A DNA stretch of 64,000 nucleotides from Megalobrama amblycephala. Its lineage: Eukaryota; Chordata; Actinopteri; Cypriniformes; Xenocyprididae. A program made the position numbers and the translations under genes. The notes under the pieces were generated by a model. That model was not told where the DNA came from and searched no databases. It saw nothing but the letters and a program-made list of their open reading frames with translations. Where the stretch lies: the NCBI RefSeq assembly GCF_018812025.1, contig NC_063066.1:2790192-2854191 (forward strand), read 5' to 3'. Shown here piece by piece: positions 48,120 through 62,726 of the stretch (the stretch's first letter is position 1; every line of letters starts with the position of its first letter).

Positions 48120-49270
48120 ATGAAAATAAAAATAAATAAAAATAAATGAAAATAAAATATCTGATAATAATTATATTATTATTAGTAGTAGTAGTAGTAG
48201 TAGTAATATCTAAATTATATTATATTTTTATTAAATAGTTTGTTGTTTTTTTATATATAATTTGTATTATGCCATGACTAGAGGTCAACAGATATTGTTT
48301 TTAGGATTTTTCCAGCATTTATTTTCATGTTGAACTTTTAAGCAATATGCAGAATTTATTTTATTTTATTTTTTATTTATTACCATAAGAATGAAAATAT
48401 TAAAAACAATGAAATATGTAATAATAATGTATATTATATTATATTATATTATATTATATTATATTATATTATATTATATTATATTATATTATCATGAAAT
48501 AGTTTGTTGTTTTTATTAATATTTGATATTTATGCCATGACTAGAGGTCAACTGATATTATTTTTAAATATTTTAATATTATTTTAATATGCAGAATTTT
48601 ATTTTATTATCATACGAATGATATTAATAATAAATAAATAATAATAAAATTAATAAATAATAAAGTGAAATTATATTAAAAACAATAAAATAATAATAAT
48701 AATAATAATAATAATGTATAAATTATATTATATTATATTATCATGAAATAGTTTGTTGTTTTTTTATTTGTATTTATGACTAGACTAGAGGTCAATTGAT
48801 ATTGTTTTATTATTTTTTTAGCATTTATTTTCATGTTGAACTTAAGTGATATGCAGATTGATATTTCATTACTATAATAATTAAAAATAATATTAAAAAC
48901 AATCAAATATGTAATAATAATAATAATAATAATAATAATGTATAAATTATATTATCATTAAATAGTTTGTTGTTTTTTATATATAATATGTATTTATGCC
49001 ATGACTTGAGGTCAACTGATATTTATTTTCATGTTGAACTTATAAGCGATATGCATAAAGATTTTATTATTATTTTTTATTATTTATTTTTATTACCAAT
49101 GAAAAATGATAATAATAATAATAATAATAATAATGTACCGTATAAATAATTTTATATTATTATGAACTTTTTTTATTAATAATTTGTATCTATGCCATAA
49201 ATATAATGCCATTATTGTTAATAATGAAATAATAAATAATAATGAGATGATGATAATAATAATAATAATA
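48120..49270 (+). repeat. AT-rich tandem units with TATTA/AAT microsatellites
   Basis: At least four degenerate units of about 220-260 bases, each with AAATAGTTTGTTGTTTTT (48232, 48498, 48744, 48960), GACTAGAGGTCAACTGATAT and TTTTCATGTTGAACTT, and each ending in a TATAT or AATAAT microsatellite. The longest microsatellite (TATAT repeats) is at 48430-48492. Confidence 0.85.
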
Positions 49271-50144
49271 TCATCACAAATGTAATTTTATATTTATGCA
49301 ATACTCTAACATTAATCTTAGAAAGCGACGCATTTGAAAGTGAATGTCTATGAGGTAAACAGCTGAATAATTTAAGCAGGCGATGCATTAAGTAAGTCAC
49401 TCAGCCTGTAAACACTGTTGTTTCCTGTGAACTCACAGAGGTTTCACTGTTCTGTTCTGCCATTGATCTGTAAACCCCATATTACCGAACTGATTAAATA
49501 AAAAACTATGCATGGGTTCAACGTATAATGGGTTATGTCTTAGGCAGACCCGTCTGATGTCAGAACCTTTAAACACAGATGATGTGCTTGTTCAGCTGTG
49601 CCATGACAGCAGTGCTAAATTATGCAGTTATAGGCATAACAAAAGCTAATCATCTCCCTCTTTATCAAGATGAATGGGCTTTCTATTTTGTCATTATTGC
49701 CTGTAATTGTGTGTAACGCAATTTTTCTTGTAATAAAAAGTGAGAGACATAAGAGAAGAATGAGAGGTCTTCTCAGTGTTTTATCTGCATCCCTGGAGTC
49801 ATGGATTACAGCGCTGTGATGTGATGCTCAGGCTCAGGCTGCCTCCGTTTGATCATTAAGTTGCCAGAAGCGTTAAGCAGCACAAAAACAGTGAGGGTCA
49901 GGCCTGGCTTCCTTCAGCGACTAATGCATTGCAGTATTCCTGTTTCCCCCTCTTTCTCCATTTCTGGCTCTTTCCCCTCTTCTTTTACGCATTCCCTCTG
50001 TTCTCTTCAAGGTGTTGCAAAATGTAGAATTTAAGAATTGGCTCACTTTTGAATTGAATTCAGCATGCCCTAAAGGATGCTGAAGTGAAATTTATGTTGA
50101 AGGAAGAGAGGAATAGTTAAAGGAATATGCATTTACTGTATATG
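49271..50144 (+). other. unassigned stretch of beta intron 5
   Basis: 49863-49919 resembles 39733-39789 (GCGTTAAGC-GCAC and GTGAGGGTCAGGCCT blocks). 50010-50130 resembles 54665-54800 (GTTGCAAAATGT, TTAAGAATTGGCT). No exon. Confidence 0.5.
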
Positions 50145-50850
50145 GGTCATTGACGAATAAGGTGTAAAAAAATATATATAATGGAGATATAATTAATTTT
50201 GAAGTTTTATTAAGTGTTAACAATGAGCTGCTTTTGTCATTTTTTACAAGATGGACAAAATGTGTCATCAAAAAAGTCATTCAGTTTAACCAAAATTTCG
50301 GTTTTACCGAATGACGATATTTTCAATCAATGCTAACAGGCTGATATCTAACAAAAGGACAATCAAACATTTTATATTTAGTACAACTTTTTAAAATATT
50401 ACATTATTTTCCATGTTTTATAGCGGTTGCACCGAATGACCTGATGTTTCGGGACATGCGTATGATCAAGTGAAAACATGAATTTATCAAATAGTTAAGA
50501 GAGAGTTAGTTACTTTGCTTCACGACCATGTGGTCCTTTGCAGGTGTCTGAATGATGTCACATCCTGTCACATGATATTGACCGCATGACTTGATCCAAA
50601 ATGGTCCCTTTATATCGGTTACTCCGAATGACATCAGTGAAATTCATTTTTCCAGACATTCTTTCTCATAACAAAGCAACGACTTCTACACATAATTTTA
50701 ATACCATTTTGCACTATGTTGATATATGATGTTATAAAATCATGCCAGAATAAAGAATATATACATTTATTACATTTTAAGATATTTTAATCTCAAATGA
50801 AATGGCTGTATTGGCCTTTGAACAGTTAAACCGAATGACCTTTTGACACT
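50145..50850. mobile_element. possible element with repeated ACCGAATGAC motif
   Basis: Starts GGGTCATTGACGAATAAGG near 50145. The word CCGAATGAC recurs at about 50308, 50433, 50624 and 50831, and ATGACTTGATCC lies between. The right end is close to TAAACCGAATGACCTTTTGA. Layout resembles 55431-56908. Class not assigned. Confidence 0.5.
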
Positions 50851-50851
50851 T

Positions 50852-53165
50852 CAAAATCAGAATTGTGACTTTATATCTCAAAATTGTGACTTTATATCAT
50901 GCAATTGCGAGTTTATATCTCAAAATTGTGACTTTATATCATGCATTTGCGAGTTTATATCAGAATTGTGACTTTATATCTCAGAATTGTGACTTTATAT
51001 CATGCAATTGCGAGTTTATATCTCAAAATTGTGACTTTATATCAAGCATTTGCGAGTTTATATCAGAATTTTGACTTTATATCTCAGAATTGTGACTTTA
51101 TATCATGCAATTGCGAGTTTATATCTCAGAATTGTGACTTTATATCTCAAAATTGTGACTTTACATCATGCAATTGCGAGTTTATATCTCAAAATTGTGA
51201 CTTTATATCATGCAATTGCGAGTTTATATCAGAATTGTGACTTTATATCTCAAAATTGTGACTTTACATCATGCAATTGCGAGTTTATATCTCAGAATTG
51301 TGACTTTATATCTCAAAATTGTGACTTTATATCATGCATTTGCGAGTTTATATCAGAATTGTGACTTTATATCATGCAATTGCGAGTTTATATCAGAATT
51401 GTGACTTTATATCATGCAATTGCGAGTTTATATCTCAGAATTGTGACTTTATATCTCAAAATTGTGACTTTACATCATGCAATTGCGAGTTTATATCTCA
51501 AAATTGTGACTTTATATCATGCAATTGCGAGTTTATATCAGAATTGTGACTTTATATCATGCAATTGCGAGTTTATATCTCAGAATTGTGACTTTATATC
51601 TCAAAATTGTGACTTTACATCATGCAATTGCGCGTTTATATCTCAAAATTGTGACTTTATATCATGCATTTGCGAGTTTATATCAGAATTGTGACTTTAT
51701 ATCATGCAATTGCGACTTTATATCTCAAAATTGTGACTTTACATCATGCAATTGCGAGTTTATATCTCAAAATTGTGACTTTATATCATGCAATTGCGAG
51801 TTTATATCAGAATTGTGACTTTATATCATGCAATTGCGAGTTTATATCTCAGAATTGTGACTTTATATCTCAAAATTGTGACTTTACATCATGCAATTAC
51901 GCGTTTATATCTCAAAATTGTGACTTTATATCATGCAATTGCGAGTTTATATCTCAAAATTGTGACTTTATATCAAGCATTTGCGAGTTTATATCAGAAT
52001 TTTGACTTTATATCTCAGAATTGTGACTATATCATGCAATTGCGAGTTTATATCTCAGAATTGTGACTTTATATCTCAAAATTGTGACTTTACATCATGC
52101 AATTGCGAGTTTATATCTCAAAATTGTGACTTTATATCATGCAATTGCGAGTTTATATCAGAATTGTGACTTTATATCTCAAAATTGTGACTTTACATCA
52201 TGCAATTGCGAGTTTATATCTCAGAATTGTGACTTTATATCTCAAAATTGTGACTTTATATCATGCATTTGCGAGTTTATATCAGAATTGTGACTTTATA
52301 TCATGCAATTGCGAGTTTATATCAGAATTGTGACTTTATATCATGCAATTGCGAGTTTATATCTCAGAATTGTGACTTTATATCTCAAAATTGTGACTTT
52401 ACATCATGCAATTGCGAGTTTATATCTCAAAATTGTGACTTTATATCATGCAATTGCGAGTTTATATCAGAATTGTGACTTTATATCATGCAATTGCGAG
52501 TTTATATCTCAGAATTGTGACTTTATATCTCAAAATTGTGACTTTACATCATGCAATTGCGCGTTTATATCTCAAAATTGTGACTTTATATCATGCATTT
52601 GCGAGTTTATATCAGAATTGTGACTTTATATCATGCAATTGCGACTTTATATCTCAAAATTGTGACTTTACATCATGCAATTGCGAGTTTATATCTCAAA
52701 ATTGTGACTTTATATCATGCAATTGCGAGTTTATATCAGAATTGTGACTTTATATCATGCAATTGCGAGTTTATATCTCAGAATTGTGACTTTATATCTC
52801 AAAATTGTGACTTTACATCATGCAATTGCGCGTTTATATCTCAAAATTGTGACTTTATATCATGCATTTGCGAGTTTATATCAGAATTGTGACTTTATAT
52901 CATGCAATTGCGACTTTATATCTCAAAATTGTGACTTTATATCTCAAAATTGTGACTTTACATCATGCAATTGCGAGTTTATATCTCAAAATTGTGACTT
53001 TATATCATGCAATTGCGACTTTATATCTCAAAATTGTGACTTTATATCTCAAAATTGTGACTTTACATCATGCAATTGCGAGTTTATATCAGAATTGTGA
53101 CTTTATATCATGCAATTGCGAGTTTATATCAGAATTGTGACTTTATCACGCAATTGTGAGATAAA
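50852..53165 (+). repeat. 2.3-kb minisatellite with 929-bp higher-order repeat
   Basis: Built from AATTGTGACTTTATATCTCA and ATCATGCAATTGCGAGTTTA units in varying order. A marker, ATCAAGCATTTGCGAG followed by AGAATTTTGAC, occurs at 51041 and 51972. Downstream variants then repeat at 929-base spacing through about 52860, the spacing falling from 931 to 929 because of a 2-base deletion at GACTATATC. It ends with an inverted motif (GAGATAAAAAGTCACAATTA). Open frames reading Asn-Cys-Asp-Phe-Ile-Ser are artefacts. Confidence 0.96.
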
Positions 53166-53973
53166 AAGTCACAATTACTGTTTTTATTTTTTTAATTTAG
53201 TGGCGAAAACTGGCTTCCATATACATGCGTTGGATGTCATATCTGTTTTTTATTATTATTTAGGCCTTTGGACAAAAAATGTTCCGTCATGTCATTGACC
53301 CATATATGTGTGTGTATATATATATATATATATTAGAATACTGCATCCTGTTTTCTGTCTCAGTATCTAATTCAACTTGCATACAATTGCATTCTCAATT
53401 CAACCTTGCTTATCTTTCATTTTCTCCTCCACACTCGTGTTTTCTCATCGATCTCTCTTTTCCAGCGCCTTTCTCATGCACGCGCTGCACGCACAATTGT
53501 GTGTTTTTCTCATCAGTTTCATCTGCATATCTGTGCTCGGTGTCAGAAAGCAGAGGGCTGGGATGTAACATCCTGGATCAGAAATGTTTTGTGTCAGAGT
53601 GTGCCATTTCACGCAGGCTAATGAGACACAAGCTTAAGCCTACTTCTCCCTGATAAACTTGATTCTTGATACATTTTTAATGGCCGCGATTCAGAAGCAG
53701 ATTTGAAAGCATAGCAAAGTAGAAGCTCTCCACTCGAGTCTGATGTGGATTCCAGCTCGCCCTTATTCTCATCCTTGTTTCTCTGAAGGTCCTGAGGGAA
53801 TAATGGAGCAGTAGCAGTAACCCCTCAGAGCAGAGTAAAGTGATGTGATCTGTTGACAGTAATCAGCCAGTCAATTGACGGAATCAGACGCGGTGGCACG
53901 GAGATAATAGTTTTAATGGAAAGTGAAACACCAGTCCTTCCCAGTCCAGCAGCAGTTTTCTCTAGAGTCCTCG

Positions 53974-54018
<45 letters not shown>

Positions 54019-55430
54019 CGCTTTCGTCTGCTCGCCATTTAAAAGCCTTTTCAGACAGCGGGGTGAACACGACTCAACCTTATGTGGTTACGGACTCCAA
54101 ATGCTCCCACGCCAAGAAGACATATCGGATGATTGTCACATGGCTGAGGCTCTTGTCGTATATATACATCACGTTGCTCTCTGGCCCATTAAACCAAATG
54201 AAAAAGCTGTATTTGTTATCTTTGTCGCTGAGTAGTTCATTAATGCTTTATAAGGCCTGCAGCTTTGTTGGCCTTTTTAAGTCTGTACCTGGTTGCTAAG
54301 TCATGCAGAGATAACTCCCTTGAATATGAAGAAATCAGAAGCTCATCTTTAATTATTCAATACACTAAATAGGTCACTGGTTCTCATTATAAGTTGCACG
54401 CAGACAAACTGGTGCAGACGGAGAAGGAACCTTAGCGAGGATGGAGAGCAAGCGCAAACACAAATTCCTTCACGCATGTGGATTCGTGTCTGTTTCATAA
54501 CCAGCTCTACCCTTACATAATTTAATGATTACTTGTTTTGAAATCTAAATGTCACCGTCAATATTTATATTGCACTTCAGTATGGTGCACGTTGGTGTCC
54601 TGTTGATTTATGTAAAGCTTTAAAAACACAAATGCCATGTTTTTGGTTGCGAGAACTATTGGATCTCTTCTCTTCGAGATGTTGCAAAATGTTAAGAATT
54701 GGCTTGCTTTTATTTTTGAATTTGAATTGAATTGGCCCACATGGCCCGTGTTGAATTGATATTTATGTTTAAGTAAGAGAAGAATACAATTAAAGGAATA
54801 TCATTAGTCAAAACATAATTTTGACTAAATATGCAATATGCATATTTAAATATGCAATATTTTTTCCTTCTACACAGTTAAAATGATTAATAAATCCATT
54901 AAAAACAATTTGTTCTGCATTACCTCAGAGGTTCCCTTCTTGAATTTAGGTGTTAAAAAACATAATTTTGATAACATATTACATTTATTTTTAAATTAAT
55001 TGTGGTAAAAAATAACATAATATGGATCCTTTCCACACATAAACAATCTCAAATAAAATGTATCAATCATTAAAAAACAAACTTTTGGTCCTTTGATCTT
55101 AATTTAAGCTACATTTACAACCGTGTTACCCATATTTGCATAGTTATTTAGTTTGTTTTAATCATATAAGTTTTGTTTATTTATTGCTAAAATGTTTTTT
55201 AGACATGTCTCAAATATTGATTGGAAAAATGGTTTAAAAAAAATTCTATTAATGTAAATTAATAGAAAACAATTGTCTTGTAATATATAATATTTAAACT
55301 GAACTCTTGAGGATGATGATCAACAAAGCAGGACAACTGCCAAAAATAATGTATAATTATAATTAAATGTGTGTGTGTATATGTATATGTGTATATGTAT
55401 ATGTGTATATATATATATATATAATATATA
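53166..55430 (+). other. unassigned stretch of beta intron 5
   Basis: Holds a TA repeat near 53317, a CT microsatellite at 53972-54016, and old repeat sequence at 54625-54800 related to 24910 and 50010. No exon recognised. Confidence 0.55.
53972..54016 (+). repeat. (CT)n microsatellite
   Basis: About 22 CT units. Confidence 0.97.
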
Positions 55431-56908
55431 TGGGTCATTCTACAGAATTGGTGCAAACTGCTGTCCCACAACCAAAAACACATTTAAAAAGCATTTAAGT
55501 ATTCAAATTTACTAAGATCTTCCTATTATCTATTGAATCCCACAATAATATTTAAAATATCAGTAAGATTTATATATATTAAATAATCATTTATTGGGTA
55601 TTTTCAATTGGGAGGCGTCTGTCCCGAACCCTGACCCCTAAATTTCATCTTGTGAAAATGTTCATTTTTGCAATTTTTTCCATTGCTGTTTTTAAAAATA
55701 TATTTTTGATTTTTTTTTTTTTTTTAAGTGAAGTTAAAAAAATATATATTTATTTTATATTTCTATTTTTAAATCATGGAACTTTATGTAAAAAAAAAAA
55801 AAGTGCCCCGCATGTTAATGTCACTACCGAAACAGTGTGTGTTTGAGTCTGATTTTAACACACTTCTACATTTCTGATCAGGAAATATTCCTGTGTTCCT
55901 CCTCTCACAGCCTCTCTTTCACAGCAGATAGATCATCATTCTGAGTTAAATGTGTTCAGAAGTCTGAAAATCTGTGTGCAACTTTAGGGAACATCACTAA
56001 CAAACACCTTTTTCTAGAATTAAGCAAACTTTGTTGAGTGTTATTCCATAAAATGTAGTTTTTATGTGTGTTCAACTGTTCAGAACTGTGCTAGATAACC
56101 ATGTGCTGATTATTATCTTTGAGCGGCTCAAAAGTGTCTAAAAATGTCACTACCGTAATTTCACCACGTTTCGGTAATGACATCATTGTTTTTATAGTGA
56201 CAAAAGTGAACACATAATCATTTGTTTGGGGGAAATAAACTAAATTTTAGTACAGTTATGCAAATCATTAGTAATTTAATGTTTTAGTATGAGAGTTCAA
56301 TTGTGTCATGTGATGTGGTCACTACCAACACATTACTGTCACTACCGAACATGTGCAGTCACGACCGAAACATGGAATGTTTTGTCAAAAATAAAGTATA
56401 TATTGATTTATCATTTAAGATGTTATTATAGTGTTTGATTCAATGTTTATTCAAAGTAATGAATCCTTCACTTTGAAATCAGTTTGATAAACTTTATGAC
56501 TTTTACAAAGAAAGATTGGATTCAAAATGCAACAAATCTCATAAATTACACTTAAAAATGTTTTACACTTGTTAAAATTGTAATTGTTATTGATTTACCT
56601 GTGAAAACTTTTTTTTTTTTTTTTTTTTTTAAATAGCAAACACTATATTTTATGAGGTAAATGTAAACAAAATCTTAAAAGGTCAATGTAACCCTTCTTA
56701 TTAAATTATTTATTATTGTGTTTTGGTAGTGACAAATTTGGGGAGATGAAAAATATTCCAAAACTTTCTATTTTCAGAATATGAGAATGAACTGTACAGT
56801 TACTAGAAATGTGTACCTTGGATATTATACAATTTGCATACATACAAAATTTGTGGAAAAAGACTTTTTTCCAAGTCTGTCTTTTAACCAATTCTGTAGA
56901 ATGGCATA
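55431..56908. mobile_element. 1.5-kb inverted-repeat element with internal TCACTACCGAAA repeats
   Basis: Left TGGGTCATTCTACAGAATTG, right CCAATTCTGTAGAATGGCAT, inverted. Inside, GTCACTACCG or a one-base variant recurs at about 55819, 56145, 56319, 56338 and 56360. AT-rich, with poly-T near 56610. No transposase frame and no certain target duplication. Confidence 0.75.
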
Positions 56909-57188
56909 TAAATGTATAATAAATTTAAAATATTTTATTAAAATATTATTATATTTATGTAAAATGTCTAAATAATAATAAAATATTATTACATTTATAT
57001 TTTAATAATTAAAAAAAACTTTTAGGCCCTGTTTTGTTCTGTATTGGTTTTAAAGTCCCTTAAAGCTTAGTTGCAGAAGGAATACAGTCTTTATCCAGAG
57101 CTCATTTCCTGCTGCTGTTCCTCATTTGTATGGAGATGCACTCAGATGTTCAGTTTGTTTTAACGCACATGTGTTTGGGATCCTCCAG

Positions 57189-57326
57189 ATGGCTACACTA
57201 CAGACGACATCGAGTTTTACTGGCGAGGGGGAAATGGAGCCGTTACCGGGGTGGAGAGGATAGAACTGCCTCAGTTCTCCATCGTGGACTACAAACTCAT
57301 CTCGAAGAACGTGGTTTTCTCCACAG
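57189..57326 (+). CDS. gabrb2: GABA-A receptor beta subunit, exon 6
   Basis: Exon of 138 bases (canonical), acceptor TCCTCCAG and donor GTTGAA. It encodes [41 protein letters not shown] then VVFSTG. The loop B Tyr is completed by the splice. DYKLI and VVFSTG are beta2-like, while GVERIELPQ with GG before it is shared with beta3. STG opens loop C, whose Thr contacts GABA. The mixed pattern is why the exact paralogue name stays open, but a beta2/beta3-class subunit is certain. Confidence 0.98.
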
Positions 57327-58144
57327 GTTGAATTTATTCTGTTTTTTCTGTGTGTGTGGTACAGTTGGGACCATGAGTCAGATCTGTTCAAAAGTAATGT
57401 TTGATCTACTGTAGGGGTGGGTGATATGACCAGAAATATTATATCACAGCATGAGCAGTTTTATTATGACAATGGTACAAAAAGACAGTTCGTTTGATTG
57501 CAGATTACATATTTACAAATAAAAGGTATTTATTTTTTTATTTGAACCTTGAAGGACACAAACCAAAAGATATGATTATTCAAGACTCGAGTAACAAACA
57601 AAAGCAAAACTAATATTATAAAATGAATAGTTCTCACCCTGAATTCTTTCAATTTTTTATGAACTACATGCAGCAGTCATTACACACACATCTGTGAGCA
57701 CACAGAAGCCCTGGCCTGGTATGATCCCTGCAGTTTAACCACCAAATTATTACAAACTGAAATGCTGTGCTGCAGATGTTATTGCATGCTGCATATATAT
57801 AGTTACAGTGTCCTTTCGCTAAACCTTGAAGCGATGTACGCGATGAGTAAGCATGTGAGTAAGTGCACATAATTTGTGTTTTTCTCCAGTCTTATTATCA
57901 TCACTGGTCTGCCTTTCAGGAACAGATAAAGTCACGCAGTCTGGCTGTCTGACTCTACCCACACTCTCAGACACGGCGCTTATTATTCTGACCTGTTCTG
58001 CCACCTAATATATATTTGTGGCCTGTTTGTTTACTAGAGATGGACCAATGCATTGATTTATCAAATTACTCCGCAATCTGCAATAAGCAAGAACAAGGCT
58101 GATGTTAAAAACAGTTTATTTATAATCAATTAGGTACACCAACA
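57327..58144 (+). other. start of beta intron 6
   Basis: 57412 begins TAGGGGTGGGTGATATGACC, a hAT-like left terminus without a clear partner in this intron. Otherwise unassigned. Confidence 0.5.
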
Positions 58145-58148
58145 TTAA

Positions 58149-58690
58149 GAAGTTTGGGGTCAGATTTTTTTTCTTTCTTTTATTCAGCAAGGACGCATTA
58201 AATCAATCAAAAGTAATAATGCTCAAATTTTATTGACCGATGGCGGCCATGTTTTTCGACATGCGCTAATGTCCTCATAGATCATCATGGCTCCTTGGAC
58301 CAAGACACTGCATGCCAATTTTCACGTCAATCGGACTAACGGTTGCGTAGTTATAGCTATTTTCATGTATTTTTTTTGTGTTATAGCGCCACCAAGTGTC
58401 CAATCACTGCAGGGTTTTTTCTGTGACCAAAGATTGAGCCCATTCATATGTGTACCAAATTTGATGAAAATATCTGATTCCATTTAAGAGTTATAATCAT
58501 TTTAGTAAAAGTGTTGGCGCCCCTTAGCGACCGTGAATTTAATTTTTTTTTTGATAATTATTGATACTCAGACTGCATAGAATATTTCTGCACTGGTTTG
58601 GTTCCGATCAGGATTAGTTCGCAAAAGTAGGTTTCGGACAAATTTCAAATCAATCAAAAGTGACAGTAAAACATTTATTTTGTTACAAAA
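58149..58690. mobile_element. GTTTGGGGTCA repeat split by a 432-bp insertion
   Basis: AAGTTTGGGGTCAG at the left and GACAGTAAAACATTTAT at the right are parts of the GTTCAAAAGTTTGGG family (compare 41055-41185). The two parts are separated by 58215-58646. Confidence 0.85.
58215..58646. mobile_element. 432-bp insertion with perfect 15-bp target duplication
   Basis: AAATCAATCAAAAGT stands at 58200-58214 and again at 58647-58661. The sibling repeat at 41144-41158 has it once, continuing directly into GACAGTAAAG. The insert holds GGCGCCCCTTAGCGACC and GTCAATCGGACTAACGG. A 15-bp duplication suits a LINE/SINE-type retroposon, yet no poly-A tail or pol III promoter is evident. Confidence 0.85.
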
Positions 58691-60883
<2,193 letters not shown>

Positions 60884-61200
60884 TCCTGGAACAACATTCT
60901 TGCCTACATGATAAACTGTAGACGAAGGCCTGATGCGCAGGGCACAGTAAATTCAAAACTTGTACAGGATTTCCGGGAGCCTAGTGTGTTGAAATGGTTC
61001 GCCAAGAAACAAAACAGTCCTCACAAAGCCTGTGTGTATTTCAATTACCTAAATTGCTTGTGAGCACTGTTTTGTTTCTTGGCGAACCATTTCAACACAC
61101 TAGGCTCCCGGAAATCCTGTACAAGTTTTGAATTTACTGTGCCCTGCGCATCAGGCCTTCTTCTGCAGTTTATCATGTAGGCAAGAATGTTGTTCCAGGA
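60884..61200. repeat. 135-bp near-perfect hairpin
   Basis: Arms 60884-61018 and 61066-61200 have equal length and differ at two positions (CTGTAGACGAAGG against the inverse of CCTTCTTCTGCAG). The 47-base gap partly extends the stem. Outer edges TCTCCTGGAACAACATTC and GAATGTTGTTCCAGGA. No recognised protein. Confidence 0.92.
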
Positions 61201-62726
61201 TCGACAAAAGATGCTGACAGTGGAGTGCGGTGCTGTTTTAAAATGAGGAGGCCGGTGAATGTGGCCCAAATCTGATTTTTTTGCCCACATGTGACTCATG
61301 ATGGTGTGAACAGTACAAACCACATCGAATCTGATCTTTTCAGTTCCGATTTGTGCCAGTTCCATATGTGGTACTAAATCCGATACAGGTCAGATGTTTT
61401 GTAATGCGACCACAGTGTGAACAGTTAAATCGGAATTCGTGCGATTTTTACGTCAACATTTGTCATGATTCTGCACTCATGGGAGTCGATTCAAAGATTT
61501 TACATACCCAACGTTATCAAGACAGTTGCGAAACACAGTCAGTATAATGACAGTGATGTGTCAGAACTCGACAGCTCTATAATACAAGCAAAACATGAGG
61601 GCTCATTTCATAAAAGTTTCAAAACTCTGCTCTCTTTTATCACATCATTGTCTTTATTTTTCATATTGCCTGCACATAAATCCGCTGGCTTCCGTGGCAC
61701 ATCACACTATAAATAAATGCGTAATAGCTTACTTCAGTGCCCTCCATATTTACTTCTCCGTAATTACTCTGTGTGTTGCCAAGTCTGCGATTTTCCCGCA
61801 GAATTGGGTTACTTTTTCACTTTTGCCACAGGTTGTTTTGCAACCTCATGGGTTGAAGTGACCGCACTAATGTGTTATTTAACCCCCAGGATGCAATTTT
61901 TACCGGGATACCCCACATAACGTGATTGGGCTAGTTTTGAGAAGCAGTTGAGTGGATTTTATGGTAAAAACCTGGCAACCCTGCTTGTATTGTTCTTTTG
62001 CGCATGCAGTTCAGAACCATGATCTGTTCACACTGGAAATCTGATATTGGCCACATTTATAACAACAATGTGAACAGCTATACAAAAAAAATCAGATCTG
62101 AGCAAAAATTGAGCATTAAGGCTCGCAGTGTGAACTCGACAACGTGCACGAAAAAAAAAGGGGGATTTATCGCACAAACCAATTGATATATCCAATCATA
62201 TCGCAATGGAGGCATTGCCTCCTCTCACGTGACTTTCCCCCATTCATTCTCAATTACCCCCCATCAAACTCGCCGCACACACTTTAGGGGGTCTGTTATA
62301 ACTCAATGGGCTCAGAGGAGGCAAGCCTCCCTCTGTAACTTCACCTGCTGGTGTCGCTGTTGGACAATGTTACTTTATAAAAACAAGTGACTTATGTCAT
62401 ATTGCGTTGTTTTGTTTTTGTAATATTGATTTTCACATCCAGTTTTTTTGAGGAGGCACTGCCTCCCTTGCCTCCTCGGAGGAAACGCCCCTGGATACAG
62501 AAACATGTCTTGGCAAAATCAAGGTGACCTTAACACATCAAGAGAATTGCTCAGAGGTTGTTCTTTCATTGCTCAAGAGACCTAGACCTACGTTGGTCCT
62601 GAAGAATCAATGTTTCTCCCAATATTTGTTGAGAAGACTATAGAAAAAAATGTCTTTGAAAGACTTTGGTATTGTGGCACATCTGAGTACAGTTTGAGAC
62701 ATTATCTCTTCTGTGAAGCTCTACAG
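61201..62726 (+). other. beta intron 7 with diverged repeats
   Basis: 61250-62150 contains many CAGTGTGAAC / GATCTGTTCACACTG-type words in both orientations, suggesting a decayed inverted-repeat element. 62205-62490 has GAGGCATTGCCTCC, GAGGCAAGCCTCC and GAGGCACTGCCTCC palindromes, another likely fish repeat. No exon. Confidence 0.5.

Noticed and set aside
50865..53140. Series of overlapping + strand frames reading Asn-Cys-Asp-Phe-Ile-Ser
   Set aside because: Frames of a 20-base tandem repeat; no start context, splice structure or family match.
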